Assembly: GCA_011037195.1 (NCBI GenBank) | Contig: JAAEAF010000277.1 | Location: forward strand, 434,001 to 498,000 | Length of the DNA: 64,000 nt | Reading direction: 5' to 3' | Source of the DNA: Triatoma infestans | Lineage: Eukaryota > Arthropoda > Insecta > Hemiptera > Reduviidae | Shown here: positions 9,740 through 21,389 of the stretch, piece by piece | Position numbering within the stretch: the first letter of the stretch is position 1 | Layout of the letters: every line of letters begins with the position of its first letter | The notes under the pieces: generated by a model | Told to the model about the DNA's origin: nothing | Database searches by the model: none | The model's input: the letters and a program-made list of their open reading frames with translations, nothing else | Translations under genes and position numbers: made by a program

Positions 9740-10595
9740 GAACTAAATGAATGATTTAGTGGATGATATTGTATTACGTACTTATGTTCTGGTATAAATG
9801 AAATTTACCTTATTTTTAATTATTATATAAATACTGAAAACACTAGTCAGCTAAATTAAAAAATTGTATACTTGATAAAAAGGAGGAATTTCTTCGCAAT
9901 TATTTTGTTGATATTTTAGTCGATTAGAAAATTACACTTGGCAATGCGCTTATGACCTAGTTTATAACATATCAGCTGATTAATTAATTACACTTCTGTA
10001 TGAATGATAGGAGGAAGATAATTATTTTGTGCGGGACGCTATCATATTTTTTTTTTTTTAAATCTTTTTCAAACACACTCATTGTTGGTAATTATTTCGT
10101 TTATTTCCAGTTAGGATAAGATTGCCATCTGCTGTATATACATAATGCCGTCAGTTAGTATTCAAAAAGTATTCATTAATAATAATAATAATGTTAATTA
10201 TGAAAGTATTGGGAATATTGTTTAGACTAATGGATAATTTAATACAAATAGTTATTATTTTACTAATAACTATGGCGAGACGATTACGTATTTACTCGCG
10301 TGTGGAAACTGATCAAGAGTTTTAAAGACACACCACTCTTATGTAAAAAACATCTGTTAAGAAACATTCACAAAACTTTTTCTTACTCCCTTTAATTGAT
10401 TATAAATAAAATGACAAACTTTCTTTTACTTAAATTTTGCTCATTTATCATTACATAAATGTAGTGGCGGCGGGGGGGGATACCAATTACAAACCCAAGC
10501 ATATGGGGAAGTGAAGGGCCCGCCAATAACCTTGACCCATCACCCCATATGTATGGAATTTAACGCCACAAATAGCTCTATTGAACTATCTAAAA
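9740..10595. other. AT-rich sequence
   Basis: AAT triplet run near 10177-10193 and a G-rich run near 10466-10480. No coding signal that I trust. Confidence 0.4.
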
Positions 10596-10599
10596 ACTT

Positions 10600-10915
10600 T
10601 GGGTTGCAGGAATTTAGAAAAGAAATCTTCAACTTAACCTTTTTATATATTCCTTGTCGAACAAATTCCCAAAAATCCAATAAAACATATTCTTTAAAGC
10701 CGCACCTCCATCTAACAGATTTTGTTCAAATTTAGAATTGTAGCATATTTGTAATGTATATTAATATTATAAGATGGCAGATCCGTACATTGTGCTAAAG
10801 TCGTACATTAGAGGGAAGATGATCGCTTCTGGTTCCCCCGCCCCCAAATCCCTAAAAAAAAAAAAACAGTTTCCCCGGAAAAATATTTGTGAAAGAATTC
10901 TGCCATTGGAAACTA
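10600..10915 (+). mobile_element. Family A fragment
   Basis: Plus orientation: GCCGCACCTCCATCTAACAG (worn module opening), TAATATTATAAGATGGCAGA, GTACATTAGAGGGAAGATGA and CCCCGGAAAAATATTTGTG follow in family order. The reading frame at 10511-10735 lies over this repeat and is not a gene. Confidence 0.55.
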
Positions 10916-10924
10916 TTTAAAAAT

Positions 10925-11450
10925 AAAAATAGAGAAAAACTGGGTTCGGATATTAACACATCATTCTCTTACACAGTAATAATTTGAAACAGAGGGAACC
11001 CAAAAAACTTGATATCTGAATCTCTTACGATTCCGCTAATATAAATTTTTCATATATATATAAAGCAAAGTAATGCCTATTTTTTCAGGCGGCTTAATAT
11101 TTTTAATATATGTATATATATAAAATTAACTATTCTAGCAGTTAGCTTTCTGACTTAAAAGAAAATCTTTGGAGCCGAAATTCCTAAAAATTCAGAAAAC
11201 TGTTCTGTTAAATCGTACTTCTGGTTAGCCGATTTTCTTCAAACTTGGAATTTTAGTAAAGAAATATTTAATGTATTTTTAATATTAGGTAACCGTATTG
11301 GAAACCGTATGGAAAACTTGGATGAAAACTTTTGGAGAAAATCAATGGTGCTATTTTCGAGAAAAAACAGCATCTTGAGAAACATTGGGGAACTACTTAT
11401 AAAGCTATTTAACAAAGGTTAGAATTAAGTGAGGACCCCTGTCGAGCATA
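10925..11450 (+). mobile_element. Family A fragments, rearranged
   Basis: Begins with ACTGGGTTCGGATATTAACA, a worn left end, and CATTCTCTTACAC near 10961. From 11160 it continues with AAAGAAAATCTTTGGAGCCG and TCGTACTTCTGGTTAGCCG. A TA-rich insertion separates the two parts. Confidence 0.5.
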
Positions 11451-12300
11451 TGTCCCTCTAACAAAACATGGCCGTCTCTTGGCCCTTCACGTTTTTCTCG
11501 TTTTTATGTTCCTTTAAAGAATTGGTAATATTTTTTTGTTTTTAATTGTTCATTGGTTAAGTTTACCTAAGGAGATTAGATATTAGATATTCTCGTATCG
11601 GATACTATTTTATTAGAAATAATATTAAGCACATTGTATTAAGCTTCAATTTTATGTTAACTGAATTCTTAATTCTCTGAATTAAATTTGAAACTTAATA
11701 GCTACTATTATAAAGTAAAGTGGTATAGATGAAGTCATCGTTCATAAAGCTAGGTCATTTTGTAACGGTTTGAAATTAAAACTTGATCCAGTCTCTACAT
11801 TTATGGAATGAAATTATCTTGTTTAGATGATTCATTCTTTAACGCTGTTTGTTGTGTTGTTGCCCAATTTAGGGTGAGAAATTAAGTAGACATGCATGTT
11901 TTAATGGTTCTTGCCAAGGTGGTGGTCTTATTTATTCCAATAATACAGTTTAGAAAATTCCCAATACAAATTTTAATGCAATTTATTGTATGAATTCCCA
12001 ATTTTAAAATTAAGTTATCGTTCTCTACAGTCTGAGGAATATATTATGATGGCAAAGAATAGAATACTTCAAAAGTGTCGTAGCAACAATATTTGGACAT
12101 TGCATTTGTACCAGATTATGTTCTTTCTTTCACACACTGCACTGAGACATTCTAAAGATGGGCTAACGCTTGATGACCATAAAAAGAAATAGGAATGCAT
12201 GTTTTTTATATAGCTTTTAGTAATGAATAATTCAGTGTTGGATTCCCGATTGTGTAAAAACGGTGTTAACTCCCACGGCTTCATGAATAAAAGTGTCAAG
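11451..12300. other. AT-rich sequence, nothing identified
   Basis: Slightly less AT-rich patch at 11430-11520. No frame or repeat that I can support. Confidence 0.35.
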
Positions 12301-12600
12301 CTACAGTTCTAAGTAGCGAAGGCCATAACTAAACTGCGGTCGGATCATCTTCAGAATGCCTTGTTAGAGAGTGCTTGTAAGAGAAAATAGGGATCATAAT
12401 AGACACGGTTTATCCTCATGATCAGGAAGCTCTAGTTGACTCTAACCATTTAATATTAGCCTATAAGAAATATACATGTGGTAGGGACCAACTGTGGACA
12501 TAGTGGACCACTTGTCCACTGCCACCAAACTTACATAGGATTCTGGTTGATAACAAAGGTGACCTACCTTTGGAATTGTACAGATTCATAAAAACGAACC
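12300..12600 (+). pseudogene. Possible 3' remnant of a non-LTR retrotransposon
   Basis: Around 12500-12605 a frame reads TTCPLPPNLHRILVDNKGD then LPLELYRFIKTNQITL, the kind of leucine-rich tail that ends RNase H-type retrotransposon proteins. It is short and unsupported upstream, so this is a weak call. Confidence 0.25.
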
Positions 12601-12618
12601 AGATTACTCTATAAATTC

Positions 12619-12621
<3 letters not shown>

Positions 12622-12659
<38 letters not shown>
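12622..12659. repeat. CA microsatellite
   Basis: About 19 CA units. Confidence 0.95.
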
Positions 12660-12661
<2 letters not shown>

Positions 12662-12727
12662 TATTCCCAAGTGAAAAAAAGTGTAAATTTTAAAATAAAC
12701 GTATAAGTTCCTTAGATTGAATTGTCT

Positions 12728-13410
12728 TACTGTCTCTTACACTTAGTAAGGAGGAAGTATTACAACCGTGTCAAATTTTAGATATCGAGTTTTCACCGGA
12801 AATACTCGTTTTCAGTTCACCTGAGTCCGAAAAAGTGGATTTTAAAAAATGGTCTGTGTGTGTGAACAGCTTAGCTCAAAAACAAAAACATATCGCTGAA
12901 AGTTCAGACTTGATGACATTCTGGTGATATTCTTGAAACTTTCTATATTAACCACATATACAAAGAGATACAACTTTTATTTGAAATAATTCTCCGAAAT
13001 AATTCGGGAAAGGTGGTATTGTTTTCCTCTAAAGTAATTTCTTATACATTTCCATCATCTCCATAATATTAATTGGAATTAAATTTGTTGCCGAAATTCC
13101 GGGTTTGAAGAAAATCTGTTTACCGAAAGTGTGATTGTTAGTGATCAGTTTTTCAATTTTTTACGATTCTCCACATAGAACAGTCAGCTGTCATTACAGT
13201 TATAGCACACACGTACAGACATATATTTGCTTAACATTTTGTTCTGAGAAAATGGATTTTAGAAAGGAAGGTGAGGGAGCTGGTGGTGAGGTCACCTTTC
13301 CCCTCAATAAAGTCCGTTTTAACTAAGTTTAGATTGTGCCATTGACGTTAACTAAACATGTAGTAACAATGGTAAGTTTGAAGAATATTCGTCAATAATA
13401 ACTATTTGAA
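12728..13410 (-). mobile_element. Family A copy
   Basis: Minus orientation. Starts with the double-hairpin end (CTCTTACACTTAGTAAGGAGGAAGTA), followed by GAGTTTTCACCGGAAATACTC. The module opening is degraded to TTTACCGAAAGTGTG near 13119, and the far terminus is lost. Confidence 0.75.
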
Positions 13411-13855
13411 TTGCCGATAGAACGTCCGACTTTTTTCACATATTTGAAGAATTGTTGACCTGGTCCAGCGCCAACATTTGTTTGCGCTTTGTTTACATAT
13501 CTGGTTAATCCTCAGATGAAAAATACAAATGAAATCTAAATCTGCCGTAATCATACGACGAAAGTATTTTAACTTCAACAATCTGTAATATTGAAACAAC
13601 TTGTAATGCCATGTCAAGTGAATAAATAGTTTGGTGTTTATTTGTAAATAGTTTTATCTACAACAAAATATAAATTGTTTTTATCATTTTTATATTACAA
13701 ACTAATTGGTCCGACATTTTATTGACAATGGAAATTTTATATGAGATATCTAACACTGTAAATGATTAGGGTACACTTGTTTGGCCTTGGTAAGGGGCAG
13801 CAGTAAATAGAAATAAGGATTTCGACTATTTTATTTATATTGTGCTCCAGATTTT
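13411..13855. other. Unassigned sequence
   Basis: Includes a less AT-rich patch at 13420-13500. No feature can be supported. Confidence 0.35.
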
Positions 13856-13859
13856 TCTA

Positions 13860-14760
13860 TTTTTACTTTCTTCCAGTCCTGGTTAGAGGAATCTTTGCGA
13901 TCGTGCAAGATTTTCGAAATTCAGTTTCACCGGAAATACACGTTTTGAGGTTCTCATGAATAAAAAAAAAATGTTTTTTGCGAAGAGACTTGCCTGTGTA
14001 TGTGTGTGTTGAACAGAATAAAAAAGAAAAAGAAAAGTGGCTGCCGCTGAAACTTGGTACTCCGTTTGGGCACTACCACCGCTTCAGACAGGAAGATTCC
14101 CAGCAAAATTCATGAATCGGAAGTGCAACTTTACTGATTTTTTTTTCAGGTTTTCGTGATTTTCTCGTAACTGTTTACACATATAAATACCGTGTCACCT
14201 TTATTTGAACCATTTTCCCAGGAAAATTGATTTATTGGGGCTCCTTGGGGAATACTCTTGGTGTGCTTTCCTTTAAAGTATCATTTCACTATAATATATA
14301 GTTTTATCATCTACATCATAATTATATATATTAGAAGCATTGGTAGAATTCCAAATTTGAAGAAAATCGGTTAATCGGAAGTGAGATTTTACAGAATAGG
14401 TTTTGGAGTGTTTTTAATTTTCTCAAAAACGGTTGCATCGTTTTTAATAAACATGGAATGCTTGCTGCACAGATAGAAACGTATCACTTATATATACAAT
14501 TTTTTTCTGAAAAAAATTATTTTGGATAATTGTGCGGTATTATTAGTGGCGTTAATTTGAAATGTTATAATTATGTAGTTGGGGTTCAGTGTTTCTACTG
14601 CACTCTTTACTGGTTGCCAAGATTATTACATTTACCAACTACTTATCCCCCACCACCTCTATATTTATGGTAGATCAAATATGTAAAATTTGTGTTTCAA
14701 GAAAATTTGTCATATTATATACAATGGTATTAAAGGAGTAAGGGGAGTCGTGTGCGTTTT
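13860..14760 (-). mobile_element. Family A, near full-length copy
   Basis: Minus orientation. TTTACTTTCTTCCAGTCCTG with GGTTAGAGGAATC is the hairpin end, followed by TTTCACCGGAAATACACG. Worn module openings are seen near 14118 (GAATCGGAAGTGCAAC) and 14376 (AATCGGAAGTGAG). It ends GAGTAAGGGGAGTCGTGTGCG near 14735-14755. Confidence 0.75.
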
Positions 14761-15654
14761 AATTTTTTTTATTATTATTATTTCTTGCCTGGAGTGTGGA
14801 GTGTATGTATCAATAATTAAACTGGTGAGCGATATATCCAGTTCATAATGAAGAGTCAGCGCTCATCAGCTTCATTAAAGCTCTATTTAGCTTGTTAAAG
14901 ATGCAAAGAAGTGCTAGTTCATGATGATGGCCGAGATATGTGAACTGTTACATTTGGTGATTGATAATAGTTATGACGTTTTCTTTTTATTTGGAGATCT
15001 GAACATATCAAGGACCATATATGTTCCGTGAAGTGAGTGAACACTTCTTGCTTCAGAATCGAGAGGCCGAATTTTAGACGTATTTTGGTCGCATTCCTTT
15101 TAATGTCTCATCTAAAATTCTTGTTATTAAATCAAATATTTTCTTGAACTCTCCTTCTTTATTTCTCATGAAACTGGTAATTGCAAATTCTTCTTAAATA
15201 ATATGTGTTTTATTCAAAGATGATTAACGTTCTTATTAATTATCACGTGCAAATTAGTTTATTGTATCACTGGATATCGCTTATAATAAATTGCAGTAAA
15301 AAATGTATTTTGGTAAATAATTATAAAATAAGCCATTAATATTTTTGTACACTTGTTGTCTTATTGAGGATGATAATAATAACTCGTGATAACAGAGATG
15401 GGCCATGTTTACCTAACATTCATATTTATTGTTTCTCCCCACCACTGTTTGTATTAATACGAATCCATCCCCACTACTTTCAAATATGAATATCTCAATA
15501 TACTGGAATGACTTTTGTTTTTCTATTTATTTATTTATTTCCTTCTGTCTTTTCCTACATGACTTGTTTAATTTTTACAAAATTATTGCTACATTCTAAT
15601 TTGCTTATCTAGTGTGCTCTATTGCTCTAGAGTGATGATATTGCCTTTGGATCA
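14761..15654. other. AT-rich sequence, nothing identified
   Basis: Patch of moderate complexity at 14820-15110 without a usable frame. Nothing nameable. Confidence 0.35.
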
Positions 15655-15710
15655 TTTTTACTTTCTCTTGCTCCTACTAAGAGAATCGAATTTTTGGTGA
15701 AGGGGAACTG
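15655..15710 (-). mobile_element. Family A end fragment
   Basis: TTTACTTTCTCTTGCTCCTA then CTAAGAGAAT: only the hairpin end remains. Confidence 0.45.
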
Positions 15711-16040
15711 TGGAATGATTCAAATATGGTTTAATAAATGGTTCTCTGTTGTTTATTGGCGGTGGCCTCTTAGTTTTCTCCTTGAATGCCTCTGGCATTC
15801 GATATCCATCCTAACCGCTAGTTGTTGTGATTTATTCGCTGGCTAGGGATTCTAGCTTCTTTCGCCATTTATCAGCCATCTTCGATCTAATGTAGTTTGC
15901 CTCCAAAAAGTATTTAGTGCGACCTGAAGATCAGAAAAGTGTTTTCTGTGTTGTAAATGGCATTTCAAATTTAAGCTTTCTGTAAGAAATTGTTTTGAGA
16001 AATTTTATTCACATGTACTCAAGAAGACCAAGCAAGAGAG
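15711..16040. other. Unassigned, less AT-rich
   Basis: 15740-15930 is noticeably less AT-rich than its surroundings but contains no clear frame. An imperfect GA microsatellite follows at 16033-16056. Confidence 0.35.
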
Positions 16041-16160
16041 AGAGAGAGAGGGAGAGACACTGGGAATAACAGAGAGACACCATTCACTAAAATAGTGAAA
16101 AATCAGTTTGAAAAATTAGACGTGATTACATTTTCTTATAGCAGTAAAAGAAAGTGGAAG
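16040..16160 (+). mobile_element. Family A end fragment
   Basis: Plus orientation: ACCATTCACTAAAATAG, GACGTGATTACATTTTCTTA and GCAGTAAAAGAAAGT at about 16141-16155 give the hairpin end only. Confidence 0.55.
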
Positions 16161-16778
16161 GGGAAACTGGATGAAAGTTAATCTGAGTTCCCCGTCTATC
16201 AGTGTGAAATGTATGACAAAACAAGGAGATACATTGTAGCATTGGGATTAACCATCGAGAGGGTGACCAGATACCTAATTATATTGAAACTTCTACCGTC
16301 AGGAGAGCTCGGGTTTTTAATATATCTCCCTCTCTCTCTACACATATACATACTACATATACACACACACACACACACACGCGCGCGCACAGCTGCATAT
16401 ATATATATATAATATATATATATATACTATAGCTGGTGTCTCTACTAGCTGGTGTCTTCAGTAAGAGAGTGCCACACTTATTGACATCCAACTAAGGGTC
16501 TCTTCATTCCTTAGTTGCTGTAGAGAACGCTTGAAACATGACTTGCCATTAACTGTACTCCAAATATGTCCGTCTAGCTGGATGTTTCTACCCTCTTTAA
16601 CTGATTTACATCACTTTGTTTTCACGAATAAATTGCTAGTTCCACTTATGTTAACTTTCTGCTTTGTTTTTTTTTAATTTATTTTTGTTTCAACATGTAG
16701 GTCTGTATGTAGTGAACTGTGGTGTTCGTATTAGGCCCTGTGGTATGAAGAATATGAGTTTATTTTAAGTTTCTCTTA
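16161..16778. other. Unassigned with microsatellites
   Basis: CA/CG tract at 16361-16389 and a TA palindrome at 16397-16428. The small frames across these tracts are not genes. Confidence 0.45.
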
Positions 16779-16935
16779 CCTCCTAGTAGGAGGAAGTATT
16801 ACGATCGTGTCATTATTTTCTGTATTGAGTTTTACCCCGAAATACATGCTTTGCGGTCCTCTGAGTACAAAAGTAAAATGTTTTTAGCAAATGGTCTCTT
16901 TGTGTCTAAAATATGTAGCAAATGGTCTATATTGA
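16779..16935 (-). mobile_element. Family A end fragment
   Basis: Minus orientation: TTTCTCTTACCTCCTAGTAGG then AGGAAGTATTACGATCGTG is a well kept hairpin end. It stops after AGCAAATGGTCTC. Confidence 0.65.
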
Positions 16936-17285
16936 AATAATAAAATGGTAGTGAGAGATTTAGGGTGAGAAAGAGAAAGGTTGACGCGCTGTGACTGCTG
17001 TGTGAACTCTGCTGCAAGACACTGGTAGACTCCCCCGTAATCAGTTTCTCTCACTCTAGTCTGGCCTAAGCTAGAGAGTGATCCTGTCTAATTTATGTAT
17101 CTCTCTTTGCTATAGATCCCTCTCTTCGGATCCCATTACAATTCTTAACTGACATTTTTCTTTTTAAAACTTGTAACGTGCAAGCTCAGCATTATATATA
17201 AAGGAGAGATGGATGATGGGTGTTACACGCAATAACCTGCCAGCACTCTCTGATTCAAGCCTTGCCTTAAATTTAAGCCTAAACA
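16936..17285. other. Unassigned, less AT-rich
   Basis: Contains CTGCTGCAAGACACTGGTAG and similar GC-richer words near 17008, with no coding frame. Origin unknown. Confidence 0.3.
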
Positions 17286-17289
17286 GGAT

Positions 17290-18165
17290 TCCCAGTACTC
17301 CAAAAATCAATATCACCGGAAAACGTTTAAAATAAAAGTGACAGTTATTTGTGAAATTATTAGCGTTTCAGCTTTCAAGAAATCCGTTGGAGCGTTTTCG
17401 AAAAAATTCCGGAAAAACTCTGAAATATATTCTGTAAAATCGCACATCCGGTTCATCGATTTGCTACAGATTTGGAATCCTCTCATTGGTTCTAATGTAC
17501 CTTAATATTACATAGCTGATAGAGCAGTAAATTCTACTGCAAGACACTTTAGAGGGAAGCTTAACGATGCTGCTTCTCCGCGAGAGCACCCAAAAATATC
17601 CATTTTTCTGGAAAAAATGTTTCAAATACAAGTGATATGCATTTATGTGTGTACTGTGAGATTGTATATAACGTTTAAAGAAAATCGTTGAAGCCTCTCT
17701 TTTGAGAAAATTACGTAAACCTGAGAAAAGCAAATGAAGCAGATAACGGAGAACCACAGCTATAAATTTTAAAGGTGTAGAATTTGTGGGTGCAAGTAGA
17801 ACTTTACTTCCAGTCCAAACAATAATAACACCGAGACGGCTATGGTTCTTCGCTGCTTGCTTCATTTTTTTTTTATTTGATCTTGATGTAAAATTTTATT
17901 TCCGTCGACGTATTCAAGCCTGCCGTGGTTCTCTGTGTTTTTTTTTTTGAACATGTTTAGTAAAGTCTTACTTCTGATTAATTAGAGTTGATGACCAAAA
18001 CCTTAGAGATAGAAGTGGGATGATACCTGAATGGAATTTAAAGCTTCCTGCGATTTTTTTCATACACAGGAGGAACCTGAAAAATTCGTATTTCCGGTGA
18101 AAACTCGAAATTTGAAAATTTGTCGCGATTGCAATACTTTCCTTTCAAAGTGGGAAGAGAAAACA
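17290..18165 (+). mobile_element. Family A copy with an internal insertion
   Basis: Plus orientation. Module openings at about 17443 (CGCACATCCGGTTCATCG) and 17966 (TCTTACTTCTGATT). It ends GAAAATTTGTCGCGATTGCA and CTTTCCTTTCAAAGTGGGAAG near 18150. Interrupted at about 17733-17945 by unrelated sequence with inverted repeats. Confidence 0.65.
17733..17945. repeat. Foldback-like insertion inside family A
   Basis: GAAGCAGATAACGGAGAACCA at the left and its imperfect inverse TGGTTCTTCGCTGCTTGCTTC at 17845-17865 form a stem. A third related word, CGTGGTTCTCTGTG, follows at 17922. The rest is T-rich. Confidence 0.4.
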
Positions 18166-18620
18166 AATAACACAAGAAGAAAAAAAAACCATCGATTCCA
18201 GTTTAAGTAACTTTCTCCTACACAGAGAACATATTAAATTACAGACAAGGTAAACAAGATTTTTTAGTTAATCTAATGAGAAATAACGTTGACCTTGATA
18301 AGCTACCTCCACACACCTGTATCTCTTCAATCACCTAACATGGTCAAGTAAGGAGATATTTTCTCCAGTCACAACATCTCATGGCATGCATATATAATAT
18401 ATAAAACTGGATTGAATAGAAGTGCTTGTAGATAAATAGGTACATATGTGGAGATGTTCATAGACTGAGCTAAAAACCAGAAATATGAAACAGGAAGCGT
18501 TTAACTCTGTATGTCTCGATTGGTTTTCCTATTATAGAGAGCGCTGACTTCGCACTTTCTATTCTCTGAATTTCTAAGCTCAGATTTTTAAGATAAAAGA
18601 AACAGAGAAAAAATCGGCTC
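18166..18620. other. AT-rich sequence, nothing identified
   Basis: No supported feature. Confidence 0.35.
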
Positions 18621-18710
18621 TGAAACTATCACCTAACTTTCTCCTAACTGCAATTATTTACAATAATAACGGAATTTTTTTTTTTTTTAATTGTTTGATA
18701 AGTTATCGAG

Positions 18711-18984
18711 AATAATAATAATTATTCATCTGTTTGGAGATCCAAATCCTACGCTATCCAAAGCCACTAGGCTCCCCTTATAGCCTGCCCGAATGAAAAA
18801 AAACTAATTCGACCAGAGGTTCCAAACCTAATTTCCTCACAACCCAAGCAATCTGTTACATAATATGGATGGATGTTTTTTCCTCTGTCTCACAAAAGGG
18901 CTCTGCCATGAGCCCTATTACGTGGAGGTGTCTCCTTAAACCGCAGAGTCCAGTAAGGGATCCAACAGGTGCCTGAGAGAGGTC
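18711..18984 (-). pseudogene. 5'-truncated RNase H-type non-LTR retrotransposon, C-terminal knuckle
   Basis: On the minus strand the region reads LTGLCGLRRHLHVIGLMAE, then PFCETEEKTSIHIM, where a C..C..H knuckle is typical of the region after RNase H. It continues GCEEIRFGTS in another frame, so it is broken. The minus-strand 3' end runs into TGAATAATTATTATTATTC, a TAA-rich tail as in I-type elements. TTATCGAGAA (18703-18712) and TTTCGAGAAA (18991-19000) may be the remains of a target duplication. Confidence 0.6.
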
Positions 18985-19166
18985 CATAATTTTCGAGAAA
19001 ATTGAAAAAAAAATAGTAACTTATCTCTATCTCTGTGTGAAGACGCATTTTCTGGTTAACAGATTTTTGTAAAAATTTGGAATTTCAGCAATGCCTTTTG
19101 AATATCTTTATGTTATACAGGCGGTTACAATCATCATTTTGTTCAACTGGCACGTTAGAGCAAAGC

Positions 19167-19192
19167 GCACACACACACACACACACACACAC
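19167..19192. repeat. CA microsatellite
   Basis: About 13 CA units at the usual place within a family A copy. Confidence 0.95.
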
Positions 19193-19515
19193 TTTTTTTT
19201 TCAGGAAGAATATCGAGAATAACTGCAAACACTGTTCAGCAAAGTCGCACTTTCGAGTGATGGATTTTGACCGTAACTATCGTGTTAGAAGCGGTGGTAG
19301 TGCTAGCAGCTAAACGGAATATCAAGTTTGGAGCTCCCTGCGACTTTTTGTTTTTGAGATATCCCGAACGGCGGAGAAGTTCCAACGTGTATTTCCGGTG
19401 TCAAAATTCAATTTCGAAAATTTGCCACCATCGTAATATTTTCTCCTCTCCTGTTTACAGAAAATAAGTGACAGTAAAATATGTTGAATAGTTAATAATA
19501 TTGAGATGATATGCC

Positions 19516-19583
<68 letters not shown>
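19516..19583. repeat. AAT/ATA triplet microsatellite
   Basis: About 22 uninterrupted AAT units. Confidence 0.97.
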
Positions 19584-19584
<1 letters not shown>

Positions 19585-19878
19585 TTTTTTCTTGAAGATT
19601 TAGTAACAAAGAAATTCCTTTGAAACGAAAAATAAAATATAATTACTGTAAACATGGTCAAAATATGATACATATGTTTTGTGTACAATATATACAGGAG
19701 GCCTGTAGAGTGTAATGTAGAGGGCTTGCTAGCTAATTGTAATCGACCTTGAGGAGTATCGACCCGACCTTGTTAGTACCGCCTCACTTGAAATGTTATG
19801 TGTACTTCTTGTTCTTCTTCTTATTCAGCTCTCTCTCTCTCTCTATGTGTTCTCTAACTGCTACATACTCTATATACA

Positions 19879-19881
<3 letters not shown>

Positions 19882-19948
<67 letters not shown>
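19882..19948. repeat. Compound CT/CA microsatellite
   Basis: About 14 CT units directly followed by about 19 CA units. Confidence 0.97.
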
Positions 19949-19949
<1 letters not shown>

Positions 19950-20279
19950 GACACATAGTAAGTTTGTCTGTTTGTCTTGTTCCTCTGTTTACAACAAGCA
20001 GCATTACAGCACTGATATTTCTCTTGTATTTTCTTTTTCATTCTCTTCTACATTTATTTTGACAAATATATCATCCTAAATATATAGATTCTCATCTATT
20101 CTTTCTTTGATCAAATAAATGATAAGAATTATCATTTCACTTGATTATTATTTCGAAGAGACAAAACTGTTTTGTTACATTTTGTTTCTATTCTTGTACT
20201 TTAGCAATCTTTATTTCAATTTTGTAAGTAATTTTGTGGTCTGTTGTGTACGTGTACCTTAAAATATCAAAAATTAGGG

Positions 20280-20575
20280 GTAGGATATCACAGGAAGCTT
20301 AAACTTCATATTCCGTTTAGTTACCACTGGTTGTATCTTGTAAGTAATTTTCAGTCAAAATCCACCAAGCGGAAGTGCGACTTTTGATCAGAATTTTGTT
20401 TATTTTCTCTCTTCAATTTTTAGCGGTTATCCCGGAAAACAGCAATTACGATTTTCTTTAAACTACTATAAACTGATTATACACATAATAAGTTCATTAC
20501 TTTTATTAGAAACATTTTTTCCCCAGGTAAGTTTCTTTTTCGGGGGAGGGGACTGTTTGCAACTTAAGCTTCATT
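20280..20575 (-). mobile_element. Family A fragment
   Basis: Minus orientation; GGAAGCTTAAACTTCATATTCC, CACCAAGCGGAAGTGCGAC near 20360 and CATTACTTTTATTAGAAACA in family order. It is cut at the start of the inverted hammerhead-like repeat. Confidence 0.65.
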
Positions 20576-20775
20576 GAAACCGCGTCATTGGTTTGTACCA
20601 ACGTTTCCCCCATATTGCAATGAGCCTCTTCAGGGTTCCTTCGCCCCGCCTCTTACTACCAGGTTTTTTTGCTCCTTTGCTTTCAAGGTGTAACGACCCT
20701 TAAGAGGCTCATTGAAATGTGGTTTCTGGCAAGCCACTGACGCGGTCTCAACCCAGAATCTTAAGTGTTTTCCAA
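20576..20775. repeat. Inverted repeat with two hammerhead-like cores
   Basis: GAAACCGCGTCATTGGTTTG...TGAGCCTCTTCAGGG (20577-20635) is an imperfect inverse of CCCTTAAGAGGCTCATTG...CACTGACGCGGTCTC (20697-20750). The two arms flank about 60 bases. The same sequence recurs once, on the plus strand, at 51550-51640. Confidence 0.65.
20596..20636 (-). ncRNA. Hammerhead-like motif
   Basis: Minus strand: CTGAAGA (20627-20633), GGCTCATTGCAATATGGGG as an imperfect stem II, then GAAACGTTGG (from 20607 downwards). Stem II looks decayed, since ATGAGCC would be needed opposite GGCTCAT. Confidence 0.35.
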
Positions 20776-21360
20776 TAACAATTGTATTAGCTTTAATAAT
20801 AGCCTTTTTTTCCATAATTTATATCAATTTTATTGATGTTAACTGTATAATTATATGAAAATCCTGACGAAATTATTTTAGACAGAAATAGATTTAATAG
20901 CATTCAACGCAATATTAACTATAGCTCATTTAGGTTATAATTCTGTCTGTAGCGTTGTTATGTAATGTGTTTATTTATTATAGCTTAGCTATGTAATCAT
21001 ATACTAATGTGTAATACTAAAATTAGATGTGGTCTTATCTTTCTGTTATGCAACTTGATATATGTGATTATGAGGGTTTCACACCTCCTCCAGCTAAGTA
21101 CACCTGTCGCCACAGTCATAAATGTTATATCAAGAGTAATTATATATCATAGCATTGCTATTTGGCGTCTTTCTAAATATAATAAATTATTGTTTATTTG
21201 TTTGTGTTTGTTAAGTAAGTGTGAGTGTGGTGTACGTATGAACAGAATATCTCAAAAACTTTAAAGATACTATGATGTACTTTCTACCTTACACTTCCAA
21301 AATGGTTTGTTTACTCACCTGGTGAGCTTACTCTTCGAAATATAGGCATTCATTTTCAGT
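20776..21360. other. AT-rich sequence, nothing identified
   Basis: No repeat or coding signal that I can support. Confidence 0.35.
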
Positions 21361-21389
21361 AACTTGAACGAACCCATCTGTGGACCAAC

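Larger units (their letters stand above)
18625..19465 (+). mobile_element. Family A copy carrying a retrotransposon fragment
   Basis: Plus orientation; left end CTGAAACTATCACC and ACTTTCTCCTAACT at about 18641. It resumes after the insertion with TTTTCGAGAAAATTG, a CA tract at 19167-19192, GTCGCACTTTCGAGTGATGG near 19246, and an end GAAAATTTGCCACCATCGTAATATT near 19416. Confidence 0.7.
19466..20275. other. Microsatellite-rich, no gene
   Basis: Holds the AAT and CT/CA tracts listed separately; elsewhere T-rich sequence. Translations across the repeats are poly-Leu, poly-Ile or Ser-Leu/His-Thr and are not proteins. Confidence 0.6.

Noticed and set aside
17464..17865. 133-codon minus-strand frame
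   Set aside because: Lies entirely over a family A copy and its insertion; similar frames at other copies are not conserved.
19322..19688. Open frames giving poly-Leu or poly-Ile
   Set aside because: They are translations of the AAT/ATA microsatellite and its flanks, not proteins.
19749..20062. Frames with Ser-Leu and His-Thr repeats
   Set aside because: Translation of the compound CT/CA microsatellite.
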